Source: Cyrtodaria siliqua (lineage: Eukaryota > Mollusca > Bivalvia > Adapedonta > Hiatellidae). Taken from it: 64,000 nucleotides of DNA. A model generated the notes under the pieces. That model was not told the DNA's origin, did not search any database, and worked only from the letters and a program-made list of their open reading frames with translations. This document shows positions 45,593 to 58,094 of this stretch, piece by piece. The position numbers were made by a program, and so were the translations under genes. Location: NCBI GenBank assembly GCA_037043455.1, contig JAWPHD010000295.1, positions 372,001 to 436,000 on the forward strand, read 5' to 3'. Within the stretch, counting starts at the first letter, position 1, and the number at the start of each line of letters is the position of its first letter.

Positions 45593-46689
45593 GATCCTCT
45601 ATCTTTTGTTTACTACCTAGTCTACTCACTACAACCTGAGAGGAAATTTGATACAGGCTGCCGGTGATTTTGGGATACTGATATAAATATAAATCAAATA
45701 TAAATCTCGCATTAGGGTTCAATTTTCTTGTATTTATGTGTGGTTTAGTCCTGCAATTTGTGTCATGACCTCATATATTTGTCCACTACCAGGTTCTACC
45801 ATGTTCCAACAATAGCACTGAATATGTATGAGACTGAATATGTCAGTATGTTCCGCACATTTCCTCCTGTCATAACTGATGCACAGTAATGCTGCAGATT
45901 GGTCTTCACTGCAGGTAAACGTGTTGCAGCTTTGTTCTTCAGAAACCTCACCGTAAAGAGCGAACTGGAGACTGCCATATGCTCTGTATTTCAGAGCTAA
46001 GGAATCACATCTCTATGGGCGGTACAGACTATAAGAGCTATGATTCACCATCTCCACCAACACTTTACCAATCACCTGAGCAGACACCTGTTTGTTGCCA
46101 GTCTACATAAGTCATGTTTTCTAATGTAAAATTGAAAGTTCCTGTTTTTAGAACCAAACAATAAATATTGGAACTCATGTGAAATTTCAAGATCCTGGTG
46201 TGAGGCTTTATTTACCATCAGTACCAGGTGTTGTTAAACAGGTAGAGAAATGGCAAAAAGGTGGTTTGATACAGATCATTTCTAGAAGAGGGTTTAATAA
46301 ATAAACAAGAAAACAGTGATACAAAGTATCACAAGCCGATCAGAACAGTTACATAAAAAAACAGTAAGGGGAATGAATATGATAAAAAAAAACGAACAGT
46401 GTGTGGATGATAGAATTTTTTTATTTGTAATTGTCAACCCATTTATCATGAAAGATTTGAGCTCTAGATAAACTAGTCATCTTGAGACAAAGTGAATATG
46501 CTTCTAAAGTTGGCATCTGTGTTGTATAGTGTTATAATATAAATGTGAAATAGAATGTGTAATGGATCACTAAATATAATGTTGTTTCATGATTAGAATG
46601 TGAGGAATTGACATGTCGCCAGTACTTAGATATCTCCGTTGGAGTATATTGACAATAGTTTATATAACATAGGTGCACGTGCTTTATAC
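45593..46689. other. Intergenic, no supported gene
   Basis: 45780-46080 is a little richer in GC than its surroundings and has a short + frame (FYHVPTIALNMYETEYVSMF...) ending at a stop near 45889. There is no matching acceptor or donor and no homology I recognise. Confidence 0.4.
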
Positions 46690-46775
46690 ACATGCTGTTG
46701 TTTGTCGGAGGTGTCATTCTGGTTTGATTGGTTGAAATGGATAAATGATTGACAACTGGCGACATGTTAATTGGG
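46690..46775 (+). repeat. Dispersed repeat with inverted copy at 62739-62822
   Basis: TTGTTTGTCGGAGGTGTC, GGTTTGATTGGTTGA and ATGGATAAATGA appear in the same order in the reverse complement of 62739-62822. 46776-47034 shows nothing further. Confidence 0.65.
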
Positions 46776-47034
46776 AAAAGATCATGGTTAGAATATGAAG
46801 AATTGGTAAATTATCATAGTTATAAACAAAAAGACAACTTAATGATAATATAATAGCAATTGGAGCATCTGTGAAGGTAATCTCAGTTTTTAGCAATGTA
46901 AATTTACATTAGAAGAAAGGTTTAATGTTAAAGTTTTTATTATTATTGAAATCTGATTAGTAGTTCATGAGAATAATTAGCAGTGAAAAAGACCTATTCA
47001 AACTCTTTAGAAGATGCTTCTGTTAAAGTTTCAT

Positions 47035-47150
47035 CAGCTTATATTATTCTTATAATTAATATTAATTATTGAACAAATTGAAGTTATGTAGATAAACTAA
47101 AGGGGCGCCGCAAGCTTTTAAAAAATCAAGATTGCCGTTTGTCCCTTTAA
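47035..47150 (+). mobile_element. 3' half of a TTAA-MITE
   Basis: TTCTTATAATTAATATTAAT ... GTAGATAAACTAAAGGGGCG then AAAAAATCAAGATTGCCGTTTGTCCCTTTAA matches the 3' half and TIR of the 27637 element. The 5' half is not recognisable. Confidence 0.7.
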
Positions 47151-47579
47151 TAAAGTTTAACATAAATCAATAATCAGTGAGGATAACGATTTGCAGCTGT
47201 ATTCGTATGCCAAGAAAGATTTATAGACTATCCCTGAAATTGATACCTAATTCAAGTAGTAGAAGACCCGTAAAGTGCCTGTATACCAATTACTTACTAG
47301 AATACAGTTGTTTTATGAACAGTAAAATGATGTTGATACTCAGTCCAACCCCCATAGCAGCTTTCTGAGTCCGGGATAAATATAGACGGAGCCTTGAGGC
47401 TCCGGCAATGAATAAATACAAGATGTTATACAGGACGTCCGCCCCGTTATACAATATTAATTATAGGTAATGTTTTTTGAAAGCAGAACAGCAAAATGTC
47501 ACTTTGTAGTTGAAGCTTTGATTATGGAATAGAGTTTTGTCAGGTGTGTTTTCCTTCTTTGGTTTATTGTTTAGTTTCT

Positions 47580-47757
47580 CATTGCTGCGGGTTCGAATCC
47601 CACTGGAGCTCAACTTGTAAGTGAAGAAGTGTCGATGACGGGAGGTGTACAGTACTGGTTCTACCCAGGAGGGTCAACCACAAAACAAATCGACAGTCAT
47701 GTATAACCTTACATGTGTTGAAAATGAAGTAAAACACCACACAAACAAACCAACATT
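47580..47757 (+). repeat. 5'-truncated SINE
   Basis: Starts in the B-box region (CTGCGGGTTCGAATCCCACT) and keeps the tail with CAGTACTGGTTCTACCCAGG ... CGACAGTCATGTATAACC ... GTAAAACACCAC, paralleling 1065-1225. Loss of the 5' part is typical of incomplete reverse transcription. Confidence 0.7.
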
Positions 47758-48035
47758 ATTGTTTGGTTTAATATATTGGACAAGTGACAAGTGACCACAG
47801 AGTCTCTATTTTAACTGGTAATAACTCATGAATATGAACGAGTCACATGTGAAGTAGTTTCAAATCGAAGAACACCCCAATAGTCGGTATATAAGGCAGA
47901 AATCGATGCGTAAAATATCACATTTTTATTTAGCTTTCTTACAGGTAACATTGATAAGTATACGGCTTTAGAATATATGTGGAAAAAAACACTTGCCTGA
48001 AACAAGATCTGAAACACTGTGGTTGCGCTTATAAG

Positions 48036-48076
48036 TTTTGATGGCCGTACGTTTAACCACTAGACCACGGCTATTT
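48036..48076 (-). repeat. tRNA-like 5' half (SINE or tRNA remnant)
   Basis: The reverse complement reads TAGCCGTGGTCTAGTGGTTA, with a good A box (TGGTCTAGTGG). No B box follows at the expected distance. Confidence 0.4.
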
Positions 48077-48354
48077 ATTGGTATGTTCTATCATTATTAA
48101 CACTAAATAGGCATTATGTAATAACTAGCGCAGACACAAACTCATCAGGCGCTAAATAACAAGTCGAGATATGGTTGTTTTGAGGCAGAATATTAGTTTC
48201 ATATTGATAACATGTGGTATTACACCAGGCAATGTTAATATACACCTCCGACAAGATGGACTATATATGTATGGATTCATCTTGAGTTGCGTTCAAATAT
48301 GTCAAGTTATTTTGCCTCGTAATAAATGGTAGTTTGTATACGATTTTCTCAATA

Positions 48355-48426
48355 AGCTTACAGCTCAGTGTTTAGAGCACCTGACTTGAAATCAGAAGGT
48401 CGTGTGTTTGAGTCCCGAAAGAGGCA
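48355..48426 (+). tRNA. Degenerate tRNA-like sequence, probable pseudogene or SINE head
   Basis: A 72-nt stretch with D-arm-like CAGCTCAGTGTTTAGAGCAC. An anticodon stem CTGA/TCAG encloses a seven-base loop CTTGAAA, so the anticodon would be TGA. It ends with a T arm GTGTGTTTGAGTCCCG. The 5' bases do not pair with the 3' AAGAGGCA, and eukaryotic Ser tRNAs have a long variable arm that is absent. Function is unlikely. Confidence 0.4.
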
Positions 48427-48629
48427 ATTTTTTTTCTTCTATACAATAAATAATGTCCTGCGTTATATTTCCTCTCTTAAACATGAGCTGGTGAACATCA
48501 AGTTACAAATAAAGACACGCCTGCAAAGAAGAAATCGATTGATATAGAGACTGTAGCTTTAAGATGAATTTTCCATATGCCAGTTTTTAACCAGCTGGTA
48601 TAGAGTCTGTACAAGACGTTGCCTTCTTC

Positions 48630-49080
48630 TTAAAGAGAAACTCCGAAATGGTGATGTTTTTAAAACTTGCAGCGTCCCGTTAGTTTTTCTGCATAACTTG
48701 CATATTTACAAATCATTATGTATAGTTACGGCTAATTTTGCGACTTTCTAGACCTACTTACGGTAAGGTATATTATTATATAAATTACATATTTTGTGAA
48801 TCCAAACTTTTTTGCCTAATTTATGGCCGAAATTTGGCCCCATTCACAATCCCAAAAAGTATCCCTTTTTCACAGTTTATCAAAAAAATTCACAATATGA
48901 AAAAAAAAATAAAAAAAAAAAAAAATTAAAACCAAGGGATATTAAACTGTGAAAATAAAAGTGAAAAAAGTTTATTTCTCTTTTGTTATAAATATTTCAC
49001 AATTTTTAGAAAAATGCAGCTATTTTTCACAATGGCATGGGCACAGGCTGCATTCACAAAACACATAAAAAAAACACTGC
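48630..49080. repeat. Remnant TTAA-MITE end and A/T-rich insertion
   Basis: 48630-48715 (TTAAAGAGAAACTCCG ... AAAACTTGCAGCGTCCCGTT ... CTGCATAACTTG) follows the inverted MITE. After it come several TTCACAAT motifs and a poly(A)-rich tract (48895-48930). The matching remainder may be at 50285-50345. 49081-49340 shows nothing else. Confidence 0.45.
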
Positions 49081-49340
49081 TCTATAGACATAATATAAAT
49101 GGCTCAAAACTGGAGCGTCGAATTAAGAGTTATGGTACCAACTCATAATTCATTTTACACATACTCAGTCCTGCATATTTTAAGAATAAGCCTGTAATCA
49201 GCACATTTGATCTGAACACCTGGATAGAGTTTTGACAAATGGTGTTGTAGAGTAATTTTGATGTTATTTGGGGGTTAGTTTCTTTAAACCCCAGCGATTG
49301 GTAGACCCTACCACCATTATGTAAACACTGTTAGCCAGTC

Positions 49341-49435
49341 AGTATTTTGTCTGCTTCAAGATAAGGGTTTCAGCATTCTGACCAATCACTGATAAGGGTT
49401 TCAGCACTCTGACCAATCACTGATCTTATTTTTTT
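49341..49435 (+). repeat. Two direct copies of GATAAGGGTTTCAGCAYTCT
   Basis: GATAAGGGTTTCAGCATTCT and GATAAGGGTTTCAGCACTCT, each followed by GACCAATCACT, are in tandem. 49436-49709 has no further feature. Confidence 0.7.
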
Positions 49436-49709
49436 ACAGTTACAGCTATTAATAGATGCACTAACATTCAAATTTGACAGTTAGGAATAAATGTTTTTGT
49501 TCAAGAAAGTATAGAAAAATAAATACATTATATAATTATTTTGATTAAAGAGTGATGTTTAGTGTATTTACATGCCAAATTTTATGGTTTAAAAATGCTT
49601 TTATTATTTAGAAATTTGTGATTAAACCTCTCTGAGCAGCAAAATGCATAAAATGATTAGAAAAGTTTCTCTGGGGTTATTTTTTTTTTTATATACTCAA
49701 CCCTGGCCT

Positions 49710-50235
49710 TTAAAGGGACACTGTCCGTAACTTTTAGCTTATAAAACACACACTAATTATGTTCGCACACATTACACACCAAACATTACTGAATATTTAC
49801 TAATTAAAGCAGGATTGTTTGACGGAATTCAATCGCGGTACAAAAAAAAGAGAAACCATTTCGGGCATTTGAACTCGCAGCCCAAACTAAAATTACACTC
49901 GCGGTAATAATAGTGAACGTAAAATGGTCGACCTAGCTCCCAACTGAGCTAAGTGGGCTATACATATTACGCACTAAATACTATGGTCAAAACCTAATAC
50001 GCTAATGGCAGTCACGTGATCGCAGAAAAGGTAAATACGGTGGGTCCCACTTTATTTCCAAATAATAATTTAAGCTTCTTTTTTTTCAAACTCACGAATG
50101 TCGAATGTATTACTACAGGACCTCTTAGTGTCTATGCTCATGTTTTCATGTATATATTTCACTGAATAAAAGTCGGACAGTTATTTGGTTATGCTCCCCT
50201 ATCAGCTTACTTACGGACAGAGCCCGTGTCTTTGA
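49710..50235. mobile_element. Second TTAA-type MITE, about 525 bp, with an internal tRNA-like segment
   Basis: 5' TTAAAGGGACACTGTCCGTA; the 3' end TTACGGACAG-agcc-CGTGTCTTT is its inverted complement with a 4-bp insertion. On the minus strand, 49965-49858 reads GCCCACTTAGCTCAGTTGGG (D-arm and A-box-like) and, about 75 nt on, GAGTTCAAATGCCC (B-box-like). It resembles an embedded tRNA-derived sequence with a long middle. Confidence 0.6.
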
Positions 50236-50369
50236 AGTTGAAGTAGAATAACAAGGAGATTGACAAGTATACATGTTATAACTTTTAATAGAAGTGATAG
50301 CAAGCAAATTTAAAGTCAAAATGATTCTCCGTAATCATTAATTAATTGAAGTGCAAATACTACTTCAAG

Positions 50370-52022
50370 ACTGCCTAATGTCCCATAATAAAACAACAAA
50401 TGCACATCTTCACTGTATGCCGAGTGTCCCGTTAATAAAACCACACATGAAAATACATCTCTCTGTGCCGAGTGTCCACATCTTCTCTGTGCCTAATGTC
50501 CCGTTAATAAAACAACAAACCACATCTTCTCTGTGCCGAGTGTCCCGTTAATAAAACAAATCACATCTTCTCTGTGCCGAGTGTCCCATTAATAAAACAA
50601 CAAATCACATCTTCTCTGTGCCTTATGTCCCGTTAATAAAACAACAAACCACATCTTCTCTGTGCCGAGTGTCCCGTTAATAAAACAAATCACATCTTCT
50701 CTGTGCCGAGTGTCCCATTAATAAAACAAATCACATCTTCTCTGTGCCGAGTGTCCCGTTAATAAAACAACAAATCACATCTTCTCTGTGCCTAATGTCC
50801 CGTTAATAAAACAACAAATCACATCTTCTCTGTGCCGAGTGTCCCGTTAATAAAACAACAAATCACATCTTCTTTGTGCCGAGTGTCCCGTTAATAAAAC
50901 AACAAATCACATCTTCTCTGTGCCGAGTGTCCCGTTAATAAAACAACAAATCACATCTTCTCTGTGCCGAGTGTCCCGTTAATAAAACAACAAATCACAT
51001 CGTCTCTGTGCCGAGTGTCCCGTTAATAAAACAACAAATCACATCTTCTCTGTGCCTAGTGTCCCGTTAATAAAATAACAAATCACATCTTCTCTGTGCC
51101 TAATGTCCCGTTAATAAAACAACAGATCACATCTTCTCTGTGCCGAGTGTCCCGTTAATAAAACAACAAATCACATCTTCTCTGTGCCTAATGTCCCGTT
51201 AATAAAACAACAAATCACATCTTCTCTGTGCCGAGTGTCCCGTTAATAAAACAACAAGTCACATCTTCTCTGTGCCCAATGTCCCGTTAATAAAACAACA
51301 AATCACATCTTCTCTGTGCCTAATGTCCCGTTAATAAAACAACAAATCACATCTTCTCTGTGCCGAGTGTCCCGTTAATAAAATAACAAATCACATCTTC
51401 TCTGTGCCTAATGTCCCGTTAATAAAACAACAAATCACATCTTCTCTGTGCCTAATGTCCCGTTAATAAAACAACAAATCACATCTTCTCTGTGCCGAGT
51501 GTCCCGTTAATAAAACAACAAATCACATCTTCTCTGTGCCGAGTGTCCCGTTAATAAAAACAACAAATCACATCGTCTCTGTGCCGAGTGTCCCGTTAAT
51601 AAAACAACAAATCACATCTTCTCTGTGCCTAGTGTCCCGTTAATAAAATAACAAATCACATCTTCTCTGTGCCTAATGTCCCGTTAATAAAACAACAGAT
51701 CACATCTTCTCTGTGCTGAGTGTCCCGTTAATAAAACAACAAATCACATCTTCTCTGTGCCTAATGTCCCGTTAATAAAACAACAAATCACATCTTCTCT
51801 GTGCCGAGTGTCCCGTTAATAAAACAACAAATCACATCTTCTCTGTGCCGAGTGTCCCGTTAATAAAACAACAAATCACATCTTCTCTGTGCCTAATGTC
51901 CCGTTAATAAAACAACAAATCACATCTTCTCTGTGCCCAGTGTCCCTTTAATAATACAACAAATCACATCTTCTCTGTGCCTAATGTCCCGTTAATAAAA
52001 CAACAAATCACATCTTCTCTGC
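50370..52022 (+). repeat. 44-bp minisatellite, about 37 copies
   Basis: Unit CACATCTTCTCTGTGCCGAG plus TGTCCCGTTAATAAAACAACAAAT, with GCCGAGTGT and GCCTAATGT variants. A marked run (CATCGTCTCTGTGCC, then AATAAAATAAC, then AACAGATCAC) occurs from about 51000 and again from about 51573. That is about 13 units apart and shows block duplication. 52023-52355 shows nothing else. Confidence 0.92.
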
Positions 52023-52355
52023 CTTTATTTGGCTGCTGAGTGTTGGATATTATCTTGTATAACTTATATAATAAACAAAAACAAACTGGATTATCTTTTA
52101 AACTCATTAAGGTTGTTGTGATATAATTGTCATCTGTCTCTATGTACATCTAATAACTCTTTGTTTATTTGAATGGTTTTTTTCTCTCATTTTTAGCACA
52201 TTTTTAGCACATTTTAGGCCATATATGTTGGTCATTTTTTTTGTGTTTTTTTCGTAACCTGTACTGTATACCTCCAGCTATCCGTAAGAATGGACACTTT
52301 CTCACTTAAAATGGAGCTCCCAGTGGGATTGAAACACACAGTGTGATAGGCGAGA

Positions 52356-52796
52356 AGGCTTAAAACACAACATCATTAACTCCTCACACAACATCATTAA
52401 CCCCTCACACAACATCATTAACCCCTCACCCAGCATCATTAACGCCTCACAAAACATCATTAACCCATCACACAACATCATTAACCCCTCACACAACATC
52501 ATTAACCGCCACACAACATCATTAACCCCTCACCCAGCATCATTAACCCCTCACACAGCATCATTAACCCCTCTCACAACATCATTAAACCCTCACACAA
52601 CATCAGTAACCCCCCACACACAACATCATTAACCCCTCACACAACATCATTCGCCCCCCCCCCCCCAAAAAAAAAAACCCCCACACACACACACAACATC
52701 ATTAACCCCCCCACACAACATCATTAACCCCCCACACACAATCACACAACCTCATTCACCACATTAATGCCTCACACAACATCATTAACCCCCCCG

Positions 52797-52836
<40 letters not shown>

Positions 52837-53995
52837 CATCATTAACCCCTCATACAACATCATGAACCCCTCACACAACATCATTAACCCCTCATACAAC
52901 ATCATTAACCCCTCACACAACATCATTAACCCCTCACACAACATCATTAACCCCTCACACAACATCATTAACCCCTCGCACAGCATCATTAACCCCTCAC
53001 ACAGCATCATTAACCCCTCACACAACATCATTAAACCCTCATACAACATCAATAACCCCCCACACACAACATCATTAACCTCATTAACCCCTCACACAAC
53101 ATCATTCCCCCCCCCCCCCCCAAAAAAAAACACACACAACATCATTATCCCCCCACACAACATCATTACCCCCCCCCCCACACACACACACACACACACA
53201 CTCACACAACCTCATTCACCTCATTAATGCCTCACACAACATCATTAACCCCCCCACACCCACACCCACACACACACACAACATCTTTAACCCCTCATAC
53301 AACATCATTAACCCCTCACACAACATCATTAACCTCACACAACATCATTAACCCCTCACACAACATCATTAACCCCTCACAACATCATTAACCCCTCACA
53401 CAACATCATTAACCCCCTCACACAACATCATTAAACCCTCACACAACATCATTAAACCCTCACACAACACAACATCATTAACCCCTCACACAACATCATT
53501 AACCCCACACAACATCATAAACCCCTCACACAACATCATTAACCCCCTCACACAACATCATTAACCCCTCACACAACATCATTAACCCCTCACACAGCAT
53601 CATGAACCATCACACAGCAGCATGAACCCCTCACACAACATCATTAACCCCTCACACAACATCATTAACCCCCCACACATCATCATTAACCCCTCACACA
53701 ACATCATTAACCCCTCACACAACATCATTAACCCCTCACACAACATTATTAACCCTTCAAGCAACATCATTAACCCCTCACACAACATCATTAACTCCTC
53801 ACACAACAGCATTAACCCCTCAAACAACATCAACCCATGCACAACATCATTAACCCTCACACAACATCATTAACCCCCTCACACAACATCATTAACCCCT
53901 CACACAATGTCATTAACCCCTCACACAACGTCATTAACCCCTCATACAACATCATTAACCCCTCACACAACATCATTAACCCATCGACCAGGAAG
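52356..53995 (+). repeat. 21-bp minisatellite (CCTCACACAACATCATTAACC) with embedded (C)n and (CA)n
   Basis: About 70 units in several runs, broken by poly-C/poly-A tracts (52650-52680, 53105-53130) and (CA)n (52798-52835, 53180-53205). The unit length is a multiple of three, which produces long frames on both strands (minus-strand MMLCEGL repeats). There is no other sign of coding. Confidence 0.93.
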
Positions 53996-54541
53996 CGCTA
54001 CTGTAGCGGTATAATCTTGCCATTGATGAGAAATGACTCGTATCCAATCTTCTCATCTATCCATTGATTGAAATTGTGTGGAACCCATAATTATATTCAT
54101 TTATTGAAACAAACAAGAACCAAGCTTGGATTTGCATCTGAAACCCAGTGTTGAGACATGGATTACGAAAAACTTCCCATGAACATAACATCATCTGAGC
54201 CACCCAACCAGCTATCCACCCACAGACATACCCCGCTACCCATAAATTTACCAACCAGCTACACACTCACAGACATACCCGGCTACCCATAAATTCACCA
54301 ACACAGCTACCCACCAATATACCCACAAACCCAAAACACTCTCGCTCACCAAAAGAGTCCCACAGACTGCCCCATCCACTCAAATACCCATACACCCGCC
54401 CGCCTGCCCACTCACTCACCCCATCCATCCATCCACTTCAAACACCAAATATAATCTACCTTTAGAACTTTCCAACAACATAGTACATTCACCTGTTAAT
54501 CAACAAGCAATCTATAGAGCCCCCACCAAGTCATATACATA
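53996..54541. other. Intergenic, low complexity, no supported gene
   Basis: 54200-54440 is rich in CCACCCA/CCATCCA-type imperfect motifs. Nothing else was seen. Confidence 0.5.
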
Positions 54542-55024
54542 TATACTGAAAGGAAAAAGAAACGCAGGGTGCGTATTTCTGCTATATATTGTATGTTTAA
54601 TATGCTACTGCTAATCGAATGGTACATGGCGACATTAGGCCTGTCCTTTTAGAAAGAAGGTTTAAACAGCACTGAACACACCGATGGTTACCCCTTTAAA
54701 GTTTCATTATCGTCAGAATGCGCATTTGGCTCAGGCAGGTGAGCAAACTTAGGCTTTAAATGTTGCAATCACTTAACATTAAATACAGTACTGAACTGGC
54801 TCAATTTTTCAAATAGGAACTTCAGCGTTTATGAATTTCTTGTTACGTGTACTGTGATTAAAACATCTACAACATCACAGTTGTGTCCGTTCCCTAACTA
54901 ACTGCACTTTTTTTTTTTAGAAAATATCTTGGGATTTCCTTGGAATATATATGGAATTAAGTGTGCAGTATATGCTATATATAGCGGAAATACGCACCCT
55001 GCGTTTCTTTTTCCTTTCAGTATA
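54542..55024. mobile_element. TA-flanked MITE, 483 bp
   Basis: TATACTGAAAGGAAAAAGAA opens the element and its inverted complement closes it. TIRs of about 37 bp continue ACGCAGGGTGCGTATTTC and are near perfect. TA at both ends and the GGAAAAAGAAACGC-type TIR suggest a Tc1/mariner-like non-autonomous element. Confidence 0.85.
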
Positions 55025-56435
55025 TTATGTTCAAGTGCATTCTTTTCAAAGATTCCCAATTTAAATTTTTCGCTTTTTGCTTTATTATCAAATACAACTT
55101 TTCTGTTTGTCATCGATCATCTGCCCTATCATCATCATCAATCAGTTAATTAAATGGTTTTTTTCACTGCTGTAATGTTCTCTCTATCTTGCTACCTGAT
55201 TTATTTTTATCTTGTATTGACTTCAAGTCGGCTGCTGTTGCCTGGTGTTGTAGCTACAGGTGATATGAAATACATTTATTCATTTATGGTTTGTGTCTCG
55301 AAATTTAAACATCAAAACATAGGATTTGTGTGGTATTTCTGGAATAACCTACCTTCGTTTACCTGATTACGTCTAATTTTGGATTAAGCATTTTAACACA
55401 AAGTTTTGTGTTCCGTTAAATCTTCAGTGTTAGGTTGGCAATCCGCATTACAAAATGCATTTATTGCAATATGTTTTAACATCAAAACATGGACTTTTTG
55501 AGGAAATCTTAATGGTTCCTACATTAATCAGTTGTGTTAGGATTGAGGTTATCATCGCCTGTACACAGTTGTTTTGAATCTTCAGTGTTTGGTTTTAATA
55601 TTTTATGAATGGATTGTATAAATATGCATAATGCTGCTGTTGAGAATACTAAGGTAAATATCGACAGATATTATTGTTTTTCTTGGCGGATGTCATGTTG
55701 ATAATAGTTTTACCTGCTGGATTATTGTTGGGTTTTGGCATACAGGTGGGTTTTTGCATTGAACATCAGTTTTTTCATTAAAAATGGTTAATAGTCACAC
55801 ATTTGCAATGTTTTTTTGTGTTTTTTGCCAGTTTAAATATTGTGTGTGCCCATTCATCTCCACTTTGATTGTTCATAAAAATAAAACAGTAAAAGGAATA
55901 TGTTCTTTGAATATTGATTGAAAACAGAGAATTAACCGTAACAATGTTTGTGAGTTAAAAGGTTTAGGCCATTTTCCCATCTTTGATTGTCACAACATCA
56001 AGAATTATTTTTTTAAAAAAAAACACATACAAAATAAATTCCATTCTTATAAATTATTATGAAAAGGGAAAATCAATAAATGATTCTTGAAAATGAAGGT
56101 AAACAAGACATGCACTATAGTGTTGGTGACTCCAGCTCCTGCAAACTCTGGATTCATATTGCTGCAAAACTGCAGGTGGTGAGGTTGATCAGTGATTGAT
56201 TATTCAATATGGGGTAACTGGATTTAGAGATGAAACAAAGTAATAGTGAAATAGTGTGCACTAGGGATGGAAAATGCTGCAGGAAATTTCATCTCATTTA
56301 TCAGATGGGTGAAGAGATTTGTGAACTAGCATGACTAGAGAGCATCAGTAATCAATATCACTAACACACTGCATTGCCATCTCTCACAAACAGATGTTTA
56401 ATGCTGTTAGATATGTCTAGATATTTGAAAGTGAT
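55025..56435. other. Intergenic, no supported feature
   Basis: AT-rich sequence with small random frames only. No splice-flanked coding segment was found. Confidence 0.5.
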
Positions 56436-56830
56436 CTATTTCTACTGATCCAAGATGAATGATCTCTAGGCTATGATTCAAAATGATCATGTTCTAGGCA
56501 ATGATTCAAAATGACCCTTTTCAAGGCAAGTGTGCAAAACGATCATTTTCAATGCATTATGATCCAAGATGAATGGACTCTAGGCTATGATTCAAAATGA
56601 GCATGTTCTAGGCAACTATATGCAAAATGATAATTTTCAATGCAATAGTAATTTTTTATGCAATTGTCCAAAATGATAATTTACAAGACACTTATTCCAA
56701 ATGATCATTAACGAGAAATTATCCAAAATGATCATTTATGAGACAATTATCCAAAATGATCATTTATGAGACAATTATCCAAAATGATCATTTTCAAGAC
56801 AAAGATCATAAACGATCCTTTTCTAGGTAA
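56436..56830 (+). repeat. Imperfect tandem repeat of about 28 and 37 bp (CAAAATGATCATTT)
   Basis: Units such as CAAAATGATCATTTATGAGA-CAATTATC are perfect near 56700-56790 and diverged before it (CTAGGCTATGATTCAAAATG). Confidence 0.75.
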
Positions 56831-57044
56831 TAGTGTGGAAGTAAGATTTTCTAGGTAATGAATTAAATTCTAGTTTTGTAAGCAATGCTCTCACGAGATC
56901 ATTATTTTGACAAATATTTTAAAAGATAAATTCTGGACCAGTATTTTGATTCAACTAAACTAACGATACTGCGAGTATCTAGGAGCCACCCTTAGAAGTC
57001 AGTGATGTTCGCACCTATTGTATTATTACATAATAAAATTTTAC

Positions 57045-58010
57045 AGGGGAGCATATAGTTGCCGTATTATCCGTCCGTTGTATGTGTGTGCGTGCCTGCG
57101 TTTATTGCGTCCGTCCCATTTTCTTGTCCGCTTAACTTCTCCTATGATTTTCATCAGATTTTCATGAAACTTTGTAGGTAGTATCAGTATGATGTCTAGA
57201 AACGCACATTTTCGGGAGGTTCCAGTTGAATGAGTTTAGGCGGAGTTTTTCGATTTTAAAGCTTGTACACTCAACAACTCCTATGTTATTCATCCGATTT
57301 TTGTAACTTCACAGGAAGTATCAGTAGGATGTCTAGTAGTGCATATTGTCAGGACATTCCGGTTGAATGATTTTTGGGGGAGTTTCGATGCCTAGTAGTG
57401 CATATTGTCAGGACGTTATGGTCGAATGATTTGTGGCATATAGTTACAGGACTGAAGTTTTTCGATTCTAAAACTTGTCAGCTCCTCCTATATTTTTTAT
57501 CCGATTTTCATGAAACTTCACAGGAAGTATTAAGTATCATTATGATGTCTAGTAGCACATATTATCAATATGTTCCAGTTGAATGGTTTTTAGCGGAGTT
57601 ACAGGACTTCAACGTTTTTTTATTCTAAAGCTTGCCTGGTCCACTCCTGTGTTTTTCATCCAATTTTCGTATCAGTAGGATGTCTAGTAGTGCATATTAT
57701 CAGGACGTTCCAGTTGAATTATTTTAAGCAGAGTTACAGGACATTGAATTTTTTTGATTCTTAAACTTGTTCACTCAACTCCTCCTATGTTTTTCTTCTG
57801 ATTTTTACGAGACTTCACATGAAGTATCAGTATTTTGCCTAGTAGCACATATTTTCAGGACATTCCGGTTAACTATTTTTGGCGGAGTTACGGGACATTG
57901 AAGTTTTTCAATTCTAAAGCTTGTCTGCTCAGCTCCTAAGTTTTTCATCAGGATATCCATGAAACTTTATAGGAAGTATCAGTATTATTTCTAGTACATA
58001 GAAACTTAAT
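57045..58010 (+). repeat. Dispersed repeat with about 160-bp internal units
   Basis: Starts GGGGAGCATATAGTTGCCGTATTATCCGTCCG. It then has five or six units containing TTTTCATGAAACTT, AGTATCAGTA, GATGTCTAGTAG, CATTCCGGTTGAAT and GGCGGAGTT. The 5' GTCCGT tract and internal units resemble the layout of the 14-kb and 17.7-kb elements. The 84-codon frame in it is not a gene. Confidence 0.7.
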
Positions 58011-58094
58011 TGAAAAATGTTAAGTGGTGTTCAGTGGTGGGCCATAGGCATATAATATTGCCTTTCAGAATACAACAAAAATACAGAGACAGTT

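Noticed and set aside
45780..46010. Possible exon (FYHVPTIALNMYETEYVSMF… on +, 60 codons on -)
   Set aside because: No splice sites in the right frame, stops soon after, and no recognisable family.
48355..48426. Functional tRNA-Ser(TGA)
   Set aside because: The acceptor stem does not pair and the long variable arm of Ser tRNA is missing; kept only as a tRNA-like pseudogene.
52302..53873. Frames of 70-121 codons on both strands (MMLCEGL and NPSHNII repeats)
   Set aside because: By-products of a 21-bp repeat whose length is a multiple of three. Both strands are open, and the frames are broken by poly-C and CA runs.
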